Source: Acidimicrobiia bacterium (GTDB lineage: Bacteria > Actinomycetota > Acidimicrobiia > Spongiisociales > JAHEDJ01). Taken from it: a DNA stretch of 64,000 bases. Position numbers and translations under genes: made by a program. Numbering within the stretch: the first letter of the stretch is position 1; every line of letters begins with the position of its first letter. The stretch covers positions 39,701 to 103,700 of the forward strand of contig DATIPS010000033.1 in assembly GCA_035471805.1 (NCBI GenBank), given 5' to 3'. Positions 1 to 8,609 of the stretch are shown here, piece after piece. The notes under the pieces are model-generated. The model did not search any database and was not told the DNA's origin. It saw only the letters and a program-made list of their open reading frames with translations.

Positions 1-1
1 T

Positions 2-1210
2 GAAGGTGTCTTCTCGCCGGATGAGACACTGGACCTCGCGGCCGACGTCTACGGCAGGTTCCGGCACGATGCCGTGGCTCCGCTGAGCCCCCTGGGCGAG
101 GGCGAACTGCTGCTCGAACTGTTCTGGGGTCCGACCCTTTCGTTCAAGGATTACGCGCTTCAGCTGGTCGGTCGTCTACTGGACGAGGTGTTGCAGCGCA
201 GGGGAGAGCGGGTCACGGTGATCGGGGCGACTTCCGGTGACACGGGATCGGCGGCGATCGACGCTCTGCGGGATCTCGATTCGATAGAGGTCGTCATGCT
301 GCATCCCGAGGGCCGGGTATCGGATGTCCAGCGGCGGCAGATGACCACCGTCGCTTCGCCGAACATCCACAACCTGGCGGTGCGGGGCACGTTCGATGAT
401 TGTCAGGACCTGGTCAAGGCCATTTTCATCGACCCGGCTCTGAACGCCGAGGTGAGGCCGGCCGCCGTCAACTCCATCAACTGGGCGCGCATCATGGCCC
501 AGACCGCCTACTACGTCTGGTCGGCCCATCAGCTCGATGCCCTCGACGGAGCCATCACGTTCGCAGTCCCGACCGGCAACTTCGGCAATGTCTACTCGGC
601 CTACGCCGCTCGCAACATGGGAGTCCCGATCGAGCAGCTGATCGTCGGGAACAACGCCAATCACGGCCTGGCCGATTTCCTCACTTCCGGCAGCCTGCCC
701 ATCGGCCGGGTCGTTCCGACTCTGGCGCCGGCGATGGACATTCAGGTGCCCAGCAATCTCGAGCGTCTGTTGTTCGATGTCTTCGAGCGGCGCGGGGCGG
801 TGCTGGCGTCGCTGATGACCGACTACCGGGCGGCGGGGAGCCTGGATGTCATGCCGGTGCAGATGACGGGTGTGCGCGCCCTGTTCTCGTCCGGCTTCGC
901 CGACGACGAGGCGATTCTCGATGTGATCCGTGACGTCTACGGAGAATCCGGCGTGCTGGTCGATCCGCACACGGCGACGGGGATCGCCGCAGGCCGGGCC
1001 GGGAGGAGTGATCGCGACCATCCGATCGTGTTTGTGGCCACAGCCCACCCTGCCAAGTTCCCGGAAGCGATAGAGCAGGTCCTTCACATAGAGCCCGCCC
1101 TACCGGACGACCTGGCGGACCTAATGGAGCGGGAAGAGCGGTACGAGGTCGTGGATGCGGACTTGGACGAAGTTGCGCGCCTCGTGAGGGAAGTGGCGGG
1201 CAGGGAATAG
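2..1210 (+). CDS. thrC: Threonine synthase (5' truncated by window edge)
   Basis: The enzyme converts O-phosphohomoserine to threonine with pyridoxal phosphate (PLP), the last step of threonine synthesis in the cytoplasm. The frame is open from base 2, so the gene starts outside the window; the GTG at 74 is an internal codon. The PLP-lysine motif FWGPTLSFKDY is at about 122-154, with Lys at 146-148. The glycine-rich phosphate loop ATSGDTGSAA and the PTGNFGNVYSAY motif follow, both typical of the ThrC fold. The C-terminal ATAHPAKFPEAI stretch is also family-typical. It lies just upstream of rho, as in many actinobacteria. Function is secure; only the N-terminus is missing. Confidence 0.95.
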   Translation, partial: EGVFSPDETLDLAADVYGRFRHDAVAPLSPLGEGELLLELFWGPTLSFKDYALQLVGRLLDEVLQRRGERVTVIGATSGDTGSAAIDALRDLDSIEVVMLHPEGRVSDVQRRQMTTVASPNIHNLAVRGTFDDCQDLVKAIFIDPALNAEVRPAAVNSINWARIMAQTAYYVWSAHQLDALDGAITFAVPTGNFGNVYSAYAARNMGVPIEQLIVGNNANHGLADFLTSGSLPIGRVVPTLAPAMDIQVPSNLERLLFDVFERRGAVLASLMTDYRAAGSLDVMPVQMTGVRALFSSGFADDEAILDVIRDVYGESGVLVDPHTATGIAAGRAGRSDRDHPIVFVATAHPAKFPEAIEQVLHIEPALPDDLADLMEREERYEVVDADLDEVARLVREVAGRE

Positions 1211-1527
1211 GCAACCGGCCTCCTGGTGCAGTCGGGGTCGTGTTCCCGGGCTCCAGGCCATGAGTTATCGGCCGGAGGATACCTGTACCTGTTATCGACC
1301 TCCGTAAACGTGTTGTTGCCTCGATCGGCTCTTTCCCCTACAATGCCAGCGATCCCGGAACCCCCAATCGCCGTTCACGGCGCACGAGGTCGTTTCCCCG
1401 CATTCTCCAAGGTTCCCTTGCTGATGCAGGACGGGAATTCACTCAAAGCTGATTCATTCAGTCACAGGACGTCGGTTCGGGTAAAGCAAAGCCGCTAACA
1501 GGCACCGGATCGGGCGGAAAGGACGAC
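1211..1527. other. Intergenic region and leader upstream of rho
   Basis: This 317-bp spacer separates thrC from rho. An ORF at 1226-1498 has no ribosome site or recognisable protein and is taken as chance. The spacer holds a candidate promoter at 1316-1344 and then about 175 bp of probable untranslated leader. The start of rho is preceded by AAAGGA. A small hairpin-capable GCCGTTCACGGC lies near 1369-1380. Rho leaders are commonly autoregulated, so a long leader would fit; no specific attenuator is visible. Confidence 0.5.
1316..1344 (+). promoter_or_regulatory. Candidate sigma-70-type promoter of rho
   Basis: TTGCCT (1316-1321) and TACAAT (1339-1344) are separated by 17 bp. This is a good match to the vegetative consensus and the best one in the thrC-rho spacer. 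Transcription would start near 1351. Confidence 0.45.
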
Positions 1528-3267
1528 ATGACCACCAGATCTGAGCTCCAGGGCAAGACGATCAAAGACCTGCGCGAGATCGCGTCGGCACTCGAGATCG
1601 ATACGGCAGGGCTTCAGAAGGCGAAGCTGATCGGGGCCATCATTGGTGCCGACGGGTTCGAAGGAAGCGACGAACCTGCCCCCGTCGAACTCCCGGCAGC
1701 CGAACGCACGGGCGCGCCCTCCGGCGATGTCGCCGGTAATAACGGCGGATCCGCCAAGGCAGACAAACCCGAGGCCGAAGACGGGGAACCTGCAGAAGAT
1801 GAGCCCAAAGACGGCGATGATCCGGTGGAAGCCAAAGATCACGCCGGGGATGAAGTAGCTCAGGCGGATGCCGATGAGGCCGAAGTCGCAGACGGCGGCG
1901 AGGACTCTTCGGACAGAGAAGGCGAGAGCTCGCAGGATTGGGACCGCTCCAACCGGTCCGGTGGTCACCAGCAAGGCCAGCGCCAGGACAACGACCCCAA
2001 TCGTCGCAAGCGCCGCCGGCGCAGCGGACGGGGCGGCCAGGGCGGCCAGGGCGGTCAAGGCAACCAGGGCGGCCAAGGCAACCAGGGCGATCAGGGGAAC
2101 CTTCGCGGCCAGGGCGGTCAGCAGCACTACGAGCAGATCCCCGAAGGTGAACTCGAGGAGCGTGAGGGCGTTCTCGAGATTCTTCCGGAAGGCTACGGAT
2201 TCCTTCGCATCGTTCGCTATCTGCCGGGTGATCAGGACGTGTACGTGTCTGCCAGCCAGATCCGCAAGTTCGGGCTGCGCCGCGGTGACATGATCCGCGG
2301 TCCGATCCGTCCCCCACGTTCGCAAGAGAAGTTCGCCGCGATCACCCGCATCGAGTCGGTCAACGGCATGACCGTCGAGGATGCACGCAAGCGGCCCCGT
2401 TTCGACAAGCTGACTCCGCTGTTTCCCGACGTGCGCCTGCCGCTCGAGATCGACGGCCATCCCGAATGGGTGTTGCCGAGGATCGTCGACATCATCGCTC
2501 CGATCGGTAAGGGCCAGCGTGGCCTGATCGTGTCTCCTCCCAAGGCAGGCAAGACGACCGTCCTGAAAGAGGTCGCTCGTTCGATCAGCACCAACAACCC
2601 TGAATGCCATCTGATGGTCGTGCTCGTGGATGAGCGCCCGGAAGAGGTCACCGATATGCAGCGTTCGGTGAAGGGCGAGGTCATCTACTCGACGTTCGAC
2701 CGTCCGGCCGAGGAGCACACCCAGGTGTCGGAGCTGGCTCTGGAGCGGGCCAAGCGTCTGGTCGAGATGGGCACCGATGTTGTGATTCTGCTCGACTCAA
2801 TCACCCGTCTCGCCAGAGCTCACAACCTGGCGACACCGGCGAGCGGCCGTATCCTCTCGGGTGGTGTCGATTCCACGGCTCTCTACCCGCCGAAGCGCTT
2901 CTTTGGTGCGGCCCGGAATATCGAGGAGGGCGGAAGCCTTACGATCCTTGGAACGGCCCTGGTCGAAACCGGGTCGAAGATGGACGAGGTGATTTTCGAG
3001 GAGTTCAAGGGCACCGGCAATATGGAGCTGAAGCTCGACCGCAAGCTTGCCGACAAGCGGGTTTATCCCGCCATCGACATTGCGGCCTCGGGAACACGTC
3101 GCGAGGAGTTGCTGTTCGACAGGGCAGAACTTGCGCAGGTGTGGAAGCTGCGTAGGGTGCTTCTGGCATTGGAGTCTGGTCCGGCTATCGAGTTGTTGAT
3201 CGACCGGCTGAAGCAGGCGAACTCCAATGCAGAGTTCCTCATCGAAGTCGCCAAGAGCGGGAATTAA
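1528..3267 (+). CDS. rho: Transcription termination factor Rho
   Basis: Rho is a hexameric RNA helicase that ends transcription at Rho-dependent sites. Residues 1-45 form the Rho N-terminal helical domain. Residues about 45-205 are an acidic, then Arg-rich and Gly/Gln-rich low-complexity insert with GGQ/GNQ repeats. The cold-shock-like RNA-binding domain follows at about 210-285. The ATPase core has Walker [10 protein letters not shown] near residue 336 and Walker [12 protein letters not shown] near 417, then the [21 protein letters not shown] region. The long basic/Gly-rich insert is a common actinobacterial variation that gives extra RNA contacts. Start ATG follows the Shine-Dalgarno AAAGGA. 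At 579 aa it is longer than the about 420 aa E. coli protein because of the insert. Confidence 0.97.
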   Translation: MTTRSELQGKTIKDLREIASALEIDTAGLQKAKLIGAIIGADGFEGSDEPAPVELPAAERTGAPSGDVAGNNGGSAKADKPEAEDGEPAEDEPKDGDDPVEAKDHAGDEVAQADADEAEVADGGEDSSDREGESSQDWDRSNRSGGHQQGQRQDNDPNRRKRRRRSGRGGQGGQGGQGNQGGQGNQGDQGNLRGQGGQQHYEQIPEGELEEREGVLEILPEGYGFLRIVRYLPGDQDVYVSASQIRKFGLRRGDMIRGPIRPPRSQEKFAAITRIESVNGMTVEDARKRPRFDKLTPLFPDVRLPLEIDGHPEWVLPRIVDIIAPIGKGQRGLIVSPPKAGKTTVLKEVARSISTNNPECHLMVVLVDERPEEVTDMQRSVKGEVIYSTFDRPAEEHTQVSELALERAKRLVEMGTDVVILLDSITRLARAHNLATPASGRILSGGVDSTALYPPKRFFGAARNIEEGGSLTILGTALVETGSKMDEVIFEEFKGTGNMELKLDRKLADKRVYPAIDIAASGTRREELLFDRAELAQVWKLRRVLLALESGPAIELLIDRLKQANSNAEFLIEVAKSGN

Positions 3268-3280
3268 GGAGAAACAGGAC

Positions 3281-3535
3281 ATGAAGACAGGGATTCATCC
3301 CAACTACGTGGAGACGAAGGTCACCTGCTCGTGCGGCAACACGTTTACGACGCGCTCGACCCAGGACGAGATGCACGTCGAGTTGTGCAACGAGTGCCAC
3401 CCGTTCTTCACCGGCCGTCAGAAGCTGGTTGACACCGGTGGTCGCGTCGAGCGTTTTCAGAAGCGCTACGGCGACAAGGCCCAGGTCAAATCGAAGAAGA
3501 CCTCGAAGGCCGACGTCGAGAACGCAGAGGCGTAG
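3281..3535 (+). CDS. rpmE: 50S ribosomal protein L31
   Basis: An 84-aa large-subunit ribosomal protein. It begins MKTGIHPNY, the canonical L31 start, and has the zinc-binding type motif: CSCG near residue 16 and [10 protein letters not shown] near 37. The C-terminus is a lysine-rich tail. Start ATG 3281 is preceded by AAGGAG 8 bp upstream; the longer frame beginning at 3227 overlaps rho and is not used. It lies 13 bp behind rho and is probably cotranscribed. Confidence 0.97.
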   Translation: MKTGIHPNYVETKVTCSCGNTFTTRSTQDEMHVELCNECHPFFTGRQKLVDTGGRVERFQKRYGDKAQVKSKKTSKADVENAEA

Positions 3536-3542
3536 CATCGCT

Positions 3543-3560
3543 CGCCGGCTCTAGCCGGCG
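3543..3560. other. Perfect hairpin between rpmE and the DUF1385 gene
   Basis: CGCCGGC (3543-3549) and GCCGGCG (3554-3560) form a 7-bp stem with a TCTA loop. There is no T tract, so it is more likely an mRNA-stability or processing element within the operon than a terminator. Confidence 0.4.
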
Positions 3561-3567
3561 GCGTCTC

Positions 3568-4527
3568 ATGAGTCGTCACCCCAATTCCACCGTCGGCGGC
3601 CAGGCCGTAATCGAAGGCGTAATGATGCGCGCTCCGGCCGGTTGGGCCGTTGCCGTGCGCACCCCTGAGGGGTCGATCGTCACGATGTGTGAGGACCTGC
3701 CGCGTCTTTCCGAACGCAAGCGGTTGGCTCGCTGGCCGATGGTGCGCGGCGTTCTCGTTCTGTGGGAGTCGCTCTCGCTCGGCATGCGGGCCCTCACCTG
3801 GTCGGCCGAGAAGGCCGTCGGTGAAGAAGAGGAACCCATCACCAAGTGGCAGCTGGCTCTGTCGATCGTGATCGCCTTCGCCGCAGTTGCGGTGCTGTTC
3901 GTCGGTGCGCCGCTGCTGGCGGCTCGCTGGCTTGCAGGAGAAACGACGATAGGCCTGAACGTGGTCGAAGGCCTGATACGGATCGCCTTGTTCGTCGGCT
4001 ACATCTGGGCGATCGGCCGGTCATCCGAGATCAAACGTGTCTTCGAATATCACGGCGCCGAACACAAGACGATCCACGCCTATGAGGCCGGAGATCCCTT
4101 GATCGCCGCCGAGATCCAGAAGTACTCCCCGGCGCATCCACGCTGCGGAACCAGCTTCCTGCTGCTCGTAGTGCTGGCCTCGATCGTGGTGTTCTCATTC
4201 GTGCCGCACACGCTCGGCGTCGGGTGGCTGGTCATGAGCCGCTTGCTGTTGATCCCGGTCATCGCCGGAGTTTCCTACGAGATCCTCAGAGCGTCCGGTT
4301 TGCGGGCAGATGCACTGTTCGGCCGTATCGTCGCCGCGCCCGGATTGTGGTTGCAGAAGCTGACGACCGGTGAACCCGACGATGATCAGGTCGAGGTGGC
4401 CGTTGCCAGTTTGCTGGCGGCGCTCGACGATGAGTCCGCCGGTGAGGTTCTCGCCCGCGGTGAGGTTTCAGCCGGCGCTATGGAGGCGTTTGAAGCAGGC
4501 TGTGTGAGGGACTCCACGGATGGATGA
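3568..4527 (+). CDS. DUF1385 family membrane protein (YqhQ-like)
   Basis: A 319-aa protein that opens with the family signature GGQAVIEGVMMRAP. The middle has the conserved FEYHGAEHKTIHAYE motif and HPRCGTSFLL, all hallmarks of DUF1385. Hydrophobic segments near residues 92-112, 130-150, 195-215 and 220-240 indicate an integral membrane protein. The family's biochemical role is not established. Gene order rpmE-DUF1385-prfA is widely conserved. Its stop overlaps the prfA start by 8 bp, so the two are translationally coupled. Confidence 0.9.
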   Translation: MSRHPNSTVGGQAVIEGVMMRAPAGWAVAVRTPEGSIVTMCEDLPRLSERKRLARWPMVRGVLVLWESLSLGMRALTWSAEKAVGEEEEPITKWQLALSIVIAFAAVAVLFVGAPLLAARWLAGETTIGLNVVEGLIRIALFVGYIWAIGRSSEIKRVFEYHGAEHKTIHAYEAGDPLIAAEIQKYSPAHPRCGTSFLLLVVLASIVVFSFVPHTLGVGWLVMSRLLLIPVIAGVSYEILRASGLRADALFGRIVAAPGLWLQKLTTGEPDDDQVEVAVASLLAALDDESAGEVLARGEVSAGAMEAFEAGCVRDSTDG

Positions 4528-5599
4528 GGCGCTCGTCGCCAGACTCGAAGAGGTTGAAGCGACGTTCAACGAGGTCGAGCAGCAGCTCGCAGATGAGGGA
4601 GTCCTCGACGATCAGACCCGTTTCATAGAGCTCGGGCGCAGGCACTCGGAACTCAAGCCCATCGTCGAAGGTTTCATCGCCTATCGGGCTGCCTTGTCCG
4701 ACGCCAGGGAAGCTGCCGAGCTGGCCGCCGTCGAGACCGATGCGAAGATGACCGGCGATCTCCAGCACATGGTCGCCGAACGCAAGGCTGAGGCCGAACG
4801 TCTGGAACGCGAGCTGCGCGTGGCGCTGATTCCCCGTGATCCGAATGATCTGAAGGACGTCATCGTTGAGATCCGGGCCGGTACCGGGGGAGATGAGGCA
4901 GCGCTGTTCGCCGGGGATCTCCACAGGATGTATCACCGTTATGCGGAGTTGCACGGATTCAAGACCGACTCGATGGACTCGTCGGAGTCGGAAGCCGGTG
5001 GTTTCTCGAAAGTGACCTTCGCCGTCAAGGGTGCCGGAGCGTTTTCGAAACTCAAGTTCGAAGCCGGCGTCCATCGCGTTCAGCGAGTTCCCAAGACCGA
5101 ATCCCAGGGACGCGTCCACACGTCCACCGCCACGGTGGCGGTTCTGCCTGAGGTGGAGGCCGTTGAGATCGATCTGGATCCGAACGACGTTCGGGTGGAC
5201 GTGTTCCGCTCGAGCGGCCCGGGCGGACAGTCGGTGAACACGACCGACTCGGCCGTGCGGCTCACGCATGAACCCACCGGGCTCGTCGTGTCTTGCCAGG
5301 ATGAGAAGTCACAACTCCAGAACAAAGAGAAGGCCTTCCGGATTCTGCGTGCCCGTCTCTATCAGATGGAACTCGAGAAGCAGCAGACCGAACTGGCGGA
5401 GAACCGCCGCTCCCAGGTGGGCACCGGCGGCCGCTCTGAGAAGATCCGCACATACAATTTCAAGGAGAACCGGGTGACCGATCATCGGATCGGCCTGACC
5501 ATCAAACAGTTGCCGTCCATCCTCGACGGCGAACTGGACCCCTTCGTCGAAGCCCTCACCGCCGACGACCAGGCCCGCCGTCTGGCCGACGGCACCTGA
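4520..5599 (+). CDS. prfA: Peptide chain release factor 1
   Basis: RF1 recognises UAA/UAG in the ribosomal A site and triggers peptide release. The GGQ motif (SSGPGGQSVN, residues about 232-241) is the catalytic loop and the substrate for methylation by PrmC. The REIRAGTGGDEA-like block appears as VEIRAGTGGDEA near residue 117. The region VQRVPKTESQGRVHTST contains a PKT motif at the position of the RF1 codon-recognition tripeptide, which is PxT in this class. Length 359 aa is standard. The usual next gene, prmC, is displaced about 2 kb downstream by a cytochrome gene on the other strand. Confidence 0.97.
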   Translation: MDEALVARLEEVEATFNEVEQQLADEGVLDDQTRFIELGRRHSELKPIVEGFIAYRAALSDAREAAELAAVETDAKMTGDLQHMVAERKAEAERLERELRVALIPRDPNDLKDVIVEIRAGTGGDEAALFAGDLHRMYHRYAELHGFKTDSMDSSESEAGGFSKVTFAVKGAGAFSKLKFEAGVHRVQRVPKTESQGRVHTSTATVAVLPEVEAVEIDLDPNDVRVDVFRSSGPGGQSVNTTDSAVRLTHEPTGLVVSCQDEKSQLQNKEKAFRILRARLYQMELEKQQTELAENRRSQVGTGGRSEKIRTYNFKENRVTDHRIGLTIKQLPSILDGELDPFVEALTADDQARRLADGT

Positions 5600-5738
5600 A
5601 CTTCCTTCGTCTCGCTCCGTTCGGGTTGCCCGTTCGCCTTCCCATCTTCGGGACGGCGTTCCTCCCTCACCGCAGGTGGGGGAGGTGGTTTCGCCGTTAG
5701 GCGAAAGCGGAGGAGGCGGCTCGCTCGGAAGGGGTCCC

Positions 5739-7469
5739 CTACCGAGCCGGACCCTGTGCCGACCGCCACCAGAAAAACCCGATACCGCCGACAACGCCGA
5801 AGGCGATGAGGCCGAGTACAGCGACCACGAGGAGCGACGGCCCTTCTTCCGGGGTGGCCTCGTCGTCGAGGACCAGTGACAGGGTGCGGCCGTCGTCCTC
5901 ACCGGCTGCGACAACCTCGCCCCCCTCCGCCGACGCCAGAGCTCCGTTGATGATCGACCGCGTCTCATCGACCAGGGCGCTCATTTCGTCGTCGGTCAGG
6001 TCCGGGTGTCCGGGCATGCCGTAGGTTCCGTTGCGGATCAGGGCGCCGAGTTCGGCGGCGCTGATGTCTTCGCCGATGAGTTTTCCTCCGATACCGCCCT
6101 CGCCGGCCGGGCCATGGCAGGAGGCGCACAGGGTCGCGTAGGTGTGTCCGCCGCCTTGGAGAATCGCGTCCGATCCGGACAGGCTGAGGACGAAATCGGC
6201 GATGGCTGTGATCTGTTCGGGCGCCAGGCGATCCGAGAAGGCGGGCATCGAGGCGCCTCCATTGGTGGTGAGTGTGATCACGTCCGGCCGGGTCAGTGTC
6301 GTGCCGGCGACCGCACCGCCGGACCCGCCTTCGCCCTGTGCGCCGTGGCACATCGAGCAGTAGGTGGCATAGAGGGAGGTACCGTCGGCGCCACCTGTGT
6401 CGGAAGTCGTGGAGGAACCCCCTAGCGACGACAGGTAGGCGACGACGGCATCGATCTGTGCGGAGCTGAGCCGGTTCCCGAATCCCGACATGGATCCTCG
6501 CCCGTTGACGGTGACCGATCGAAGCTGGGCGTCGGTCAGCAGGTGTCCGACCAGGTTGCCCCCGCCGGCCCCGTGGCATCCGGCACAGGATTGCGCGAAG
6601 ACCGCCGATCCGCTCGGGGGAGGCGATCCGGGAGCCGTCGTGGTGGTCGTCGGGGCGGTGCCGCCGAGCGCAGCCACATAGGCAGCCACTGCGTCTATCT
6701 GGGCGGCGGAAAGGCTCGACGAGAAGCCGGGCATACCGGTGGTGCCGCTGGTGGTCACCGAAACGACTCGCGTGGCACTGAGGCCTCTACCGACCAGGTT
6801 TCCGCCGGCGGCGCCGTGGCACCCGGCACACGAACCAGCCCAGACCGTTGCGCCGTCCGGGACGAATCCGGGAACCGTGGTGGTAGTCGTGGTCGGAGCG
6901 CCGTTCCCGCCGAACAGGAACTCAGACACCAGCTGGATGTCGGCGCTGCTCAACGTTCCGGAGAACGCCGGCATGTTGCCCCGGCCGCCGGTCGTTATCT
7001 CGACGAGTTGTGACAGGCTCAGCGAGGTCGGGACGAGGTTGCCCCCGTTGCTCCCATGACAGCCGGCGCAGTTGGCTTCGAAGATCGCCGCTCCGCTGCC
7101 GGTCGGCGGTGGGACGTATGTGTTGGGGTTGTCCGATGCGTCACCGGGAAAGGTGCCTGCCTGGATCTCCTGGTAGTTGGTGAAGCCGTCGCCGTCGGTG
7201 TCGAAACTCTGGATCGCAGGGAAGCTCTTGTCGGCTTCTTCGTATTCATCGGCGAACTGGTTCTCGTCCCATTTGCCGTCGGAGTTGGTGAAGTGGCAGA
7301 GCGAACAACCATCCAGACGTGTGCCTGCCGCGGCCGGATAGGTTTGCCGGAAGTCGTCCAGGAACCTCTCTTTGGCTTCGGCGCGATTGCCGAGCACGAT
7401 CAGAAGAGCAACGGTCAGGGTCCCCACCAGCGTAAGCGATGCGATGGCTCGCGCCTTCATGCCGTTCAT
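5739..7469 (-). CDS. Membrane-anchored six-haem cytochrome c protein
   Basis: A 576-aa exported protein with an N-terminal signal or anchor (residues 7-27) and a C-terminal transmembrane helix (about 545-567). Six CxxCH haem sites are present: one CSLCH near residue 56, then five mono-haem class I cytochrome domains (CAGCH three times, CSMCH, CASCH). Each of the five later domains has a Met-containing axial-ligand segment (MPAFSG, MPGFSS, MSGFGN, MPAFSD, MPGHPD). The first domain is followed by DTDGDGFTNYQE, a calcium-binding-like loop. Thr-rich linkers separate several domains. A role in periplasmic electron transfer is inferred; the donor and acceptor are unknown. The start may be ATG 7469 or ATG 7460. 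It interrupts the usual prfA-prmC neighbourhood. Confidence 0.88.
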   Translation of the reverse strand: MNGMKARAIASLTLVGTLTVALLIVLGNRAEAKERFLDDFRQTYPAAAGTRLDGCSLCHFTNSDGKWDENQFADEYEEADKSFPAIQSFDTDGDGFTNYQEIQAGTFPGDASDNPNTYVPPPTGSGAAIFEANCAGCHGSNGGNLVPTSLSLSQLVEITTGGRGNMPAFSGTLSSADIQLVSEFLFGGNGAPTTTTTTVPGFVPDGATVWAGSCAGCHGAAGGNLVGRGLSATRVVSVTTSGTTGMPGFSSSLSAAQIDAVAAYVAALGGTAPTTTTTAPGSPPPSGSAVFAQSCAGCHGAGGGNLVGHLLTDAQLRSVTVNGRGSMSGFGNRLSSAQIDAVVAYLSSLGGSSTTSDTGGADGTSLYATYCSMCHGAQGEGGSGGAVAGTTLTRPDVITLTTNGGASMPAFSDRLAPEQITAIADFVLSLSGSDAILQGGGHTYATLCASCHGPAGEGGIGGKLIGEDISAAELGALIRNGTYGMPGHPDLTDDEMSALVDETRSIINGALASAEGGEVVAAGEDDGRTLSLVLDDEATPEEGPSLLVVAVLGLIAFGVVGGIGFFWWRSAQGPAR

Positions 7470-7636
7470 CCCTGTATTCGATTGGTTTCTACCCGCTGTC
7501 AGTATCGGTCGAATGTGCCTAACCCATTACCAATGAATGGTTAACGCCGGGATAAACGCCGGGTTTGCGTGTCCTCTCGCTTCGGCCGCTGCCGGCGGGA
7601 CACCGTTTATCTCCTTGCCCCTGCGAATATGGCCGG

Positions 7637-8464
7637 GTGAACTCGACGAATCTGCTCGCCAAATCCAATCTGCCTCGCCATGAAGCGGAGCGTCTGTTGA
7701 TGTCGGCGACGGGGAAGCCACGGGCAGACCTCCTCAGCGGTATCGATCTCGCACCCGAAGACGAAAACACCTTCGAGTCCCTCGCCTCGCGCCGGGCAGC
7801 AGGGGAACCACTCCAGTACCTGGAGGGCACGGTGGAGTTCGGTCCGATCGAACTCGCAGTCGACGAACGTGCGCTCATCCCGCGCCCGGAGACCGAAGCC
7901 GTCTGGGACGAAGCGAGACGGATGCTCGGCGAAGCCGGCAAAGGAACTGTGATCGTCGATCTCTGCACGGGGAGCGGGGCGATGGCGCTCGCGTTGAAGG
8001 CGGTCTTTCCGGAGGCGCGTGTCTTCGCAACCGACATCAGCGAACCCGCATTGTCCCTGGCCGAGGACAATGCAGCTCGCCTCGGTCTCGATATCGAGTT
8101 CTTCCACGGCGACCTGTTCGAAGCTCTCCCGAAGTCGATCTACGGCCGGGTCGACCTGCTGGTCAGCAATCCCCCCTATATAGAGGAGGGGGAGTGGGAT
8201 GGCCTCCCTCCGGATGTTCGCGACCACGAGCCCCGCCGGGCGCTGGTCTCCGGACCGGAAGGCACGGAGATCCTCGAACGCATTGCCAACGACATCTACT
8301 GGTGGCTCGGAGTCGGCGGCTGGGTTCTCTGTGAGATAGGAGAGACCCAGGGCCGACGCGCCGACGAGCTGTTCGGCCAGTGGCTGGACACCGAGGTTCG
8401 CCCCGACCTCACCGGTCGCGACCGCATCCTGGTCGGCCGCAAGGGCGCCCGCTGCTGCGTCTAG
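7637..8464 (+). CDS. prmC: Release factor glutamine methyltransferase
   Basis: PrmC (HemK) methylates the Gln of the GGQ motif in RF1 and RF2 using S-adenosylmethionine. The SAM-binding motif VDLCTGSGAMALAL is near residue 105 and the catalytic NPPY (SNPPYIEEGEW) near residue 178. IPRPETE, another family signature, is present. GTG 7637 is chosen because the encoded VNSTNLLAKSNLPRHEAERLL matches the PrmC N-terminal helical domain; the upstream frame to 7565 has no family similarity. It is separated from its substrate gene prfA by the cytochrome gene. Confidence 0.93.
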   Translation: MNSTNLLAKSNLPRHEAERLLMSATGKPRADLLSGIDLAPEDENTFESLASRRAAGEPLQYLEGTVEFGPIELAVDERALIPRPETEAVWDEARRMLGEAGKGTVIVDLCTGSGAMALALKAVFPEARVFATDISEPALSLAEDNAARLGLDIEFFHGDLFEALPKSIYGRVDLLVSNPPYIEEGEWDGLPPDVRDHEPRRALVSGPEGTEILERIANDIYWWLGVGGWVLCEIGETQGRRADELFGQWLDTEVRPDLTGRDRILVGRKGARCCV

Positions 8465-8609
8465 TCGTTTCTCTCCCGCCGTGCGGGGGATGTCCGTCAG
8501 CGGGAGTTTGCTGCCGCCGGGCAAACCCGCCGGTGACGAGCCCTTCGGCGGCCGGGTCCATGCCCTACATCTTCTCCGGTGCCGGTAGGCTGGCCCACTC
8601 GGAGGTGGT

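Noticed and set aside
1226..1498. 90-codon ORF between thrC and rho
   Set aside because: No ribosome site, no similarity, and it overlaps the candidate rho promoter and leader.
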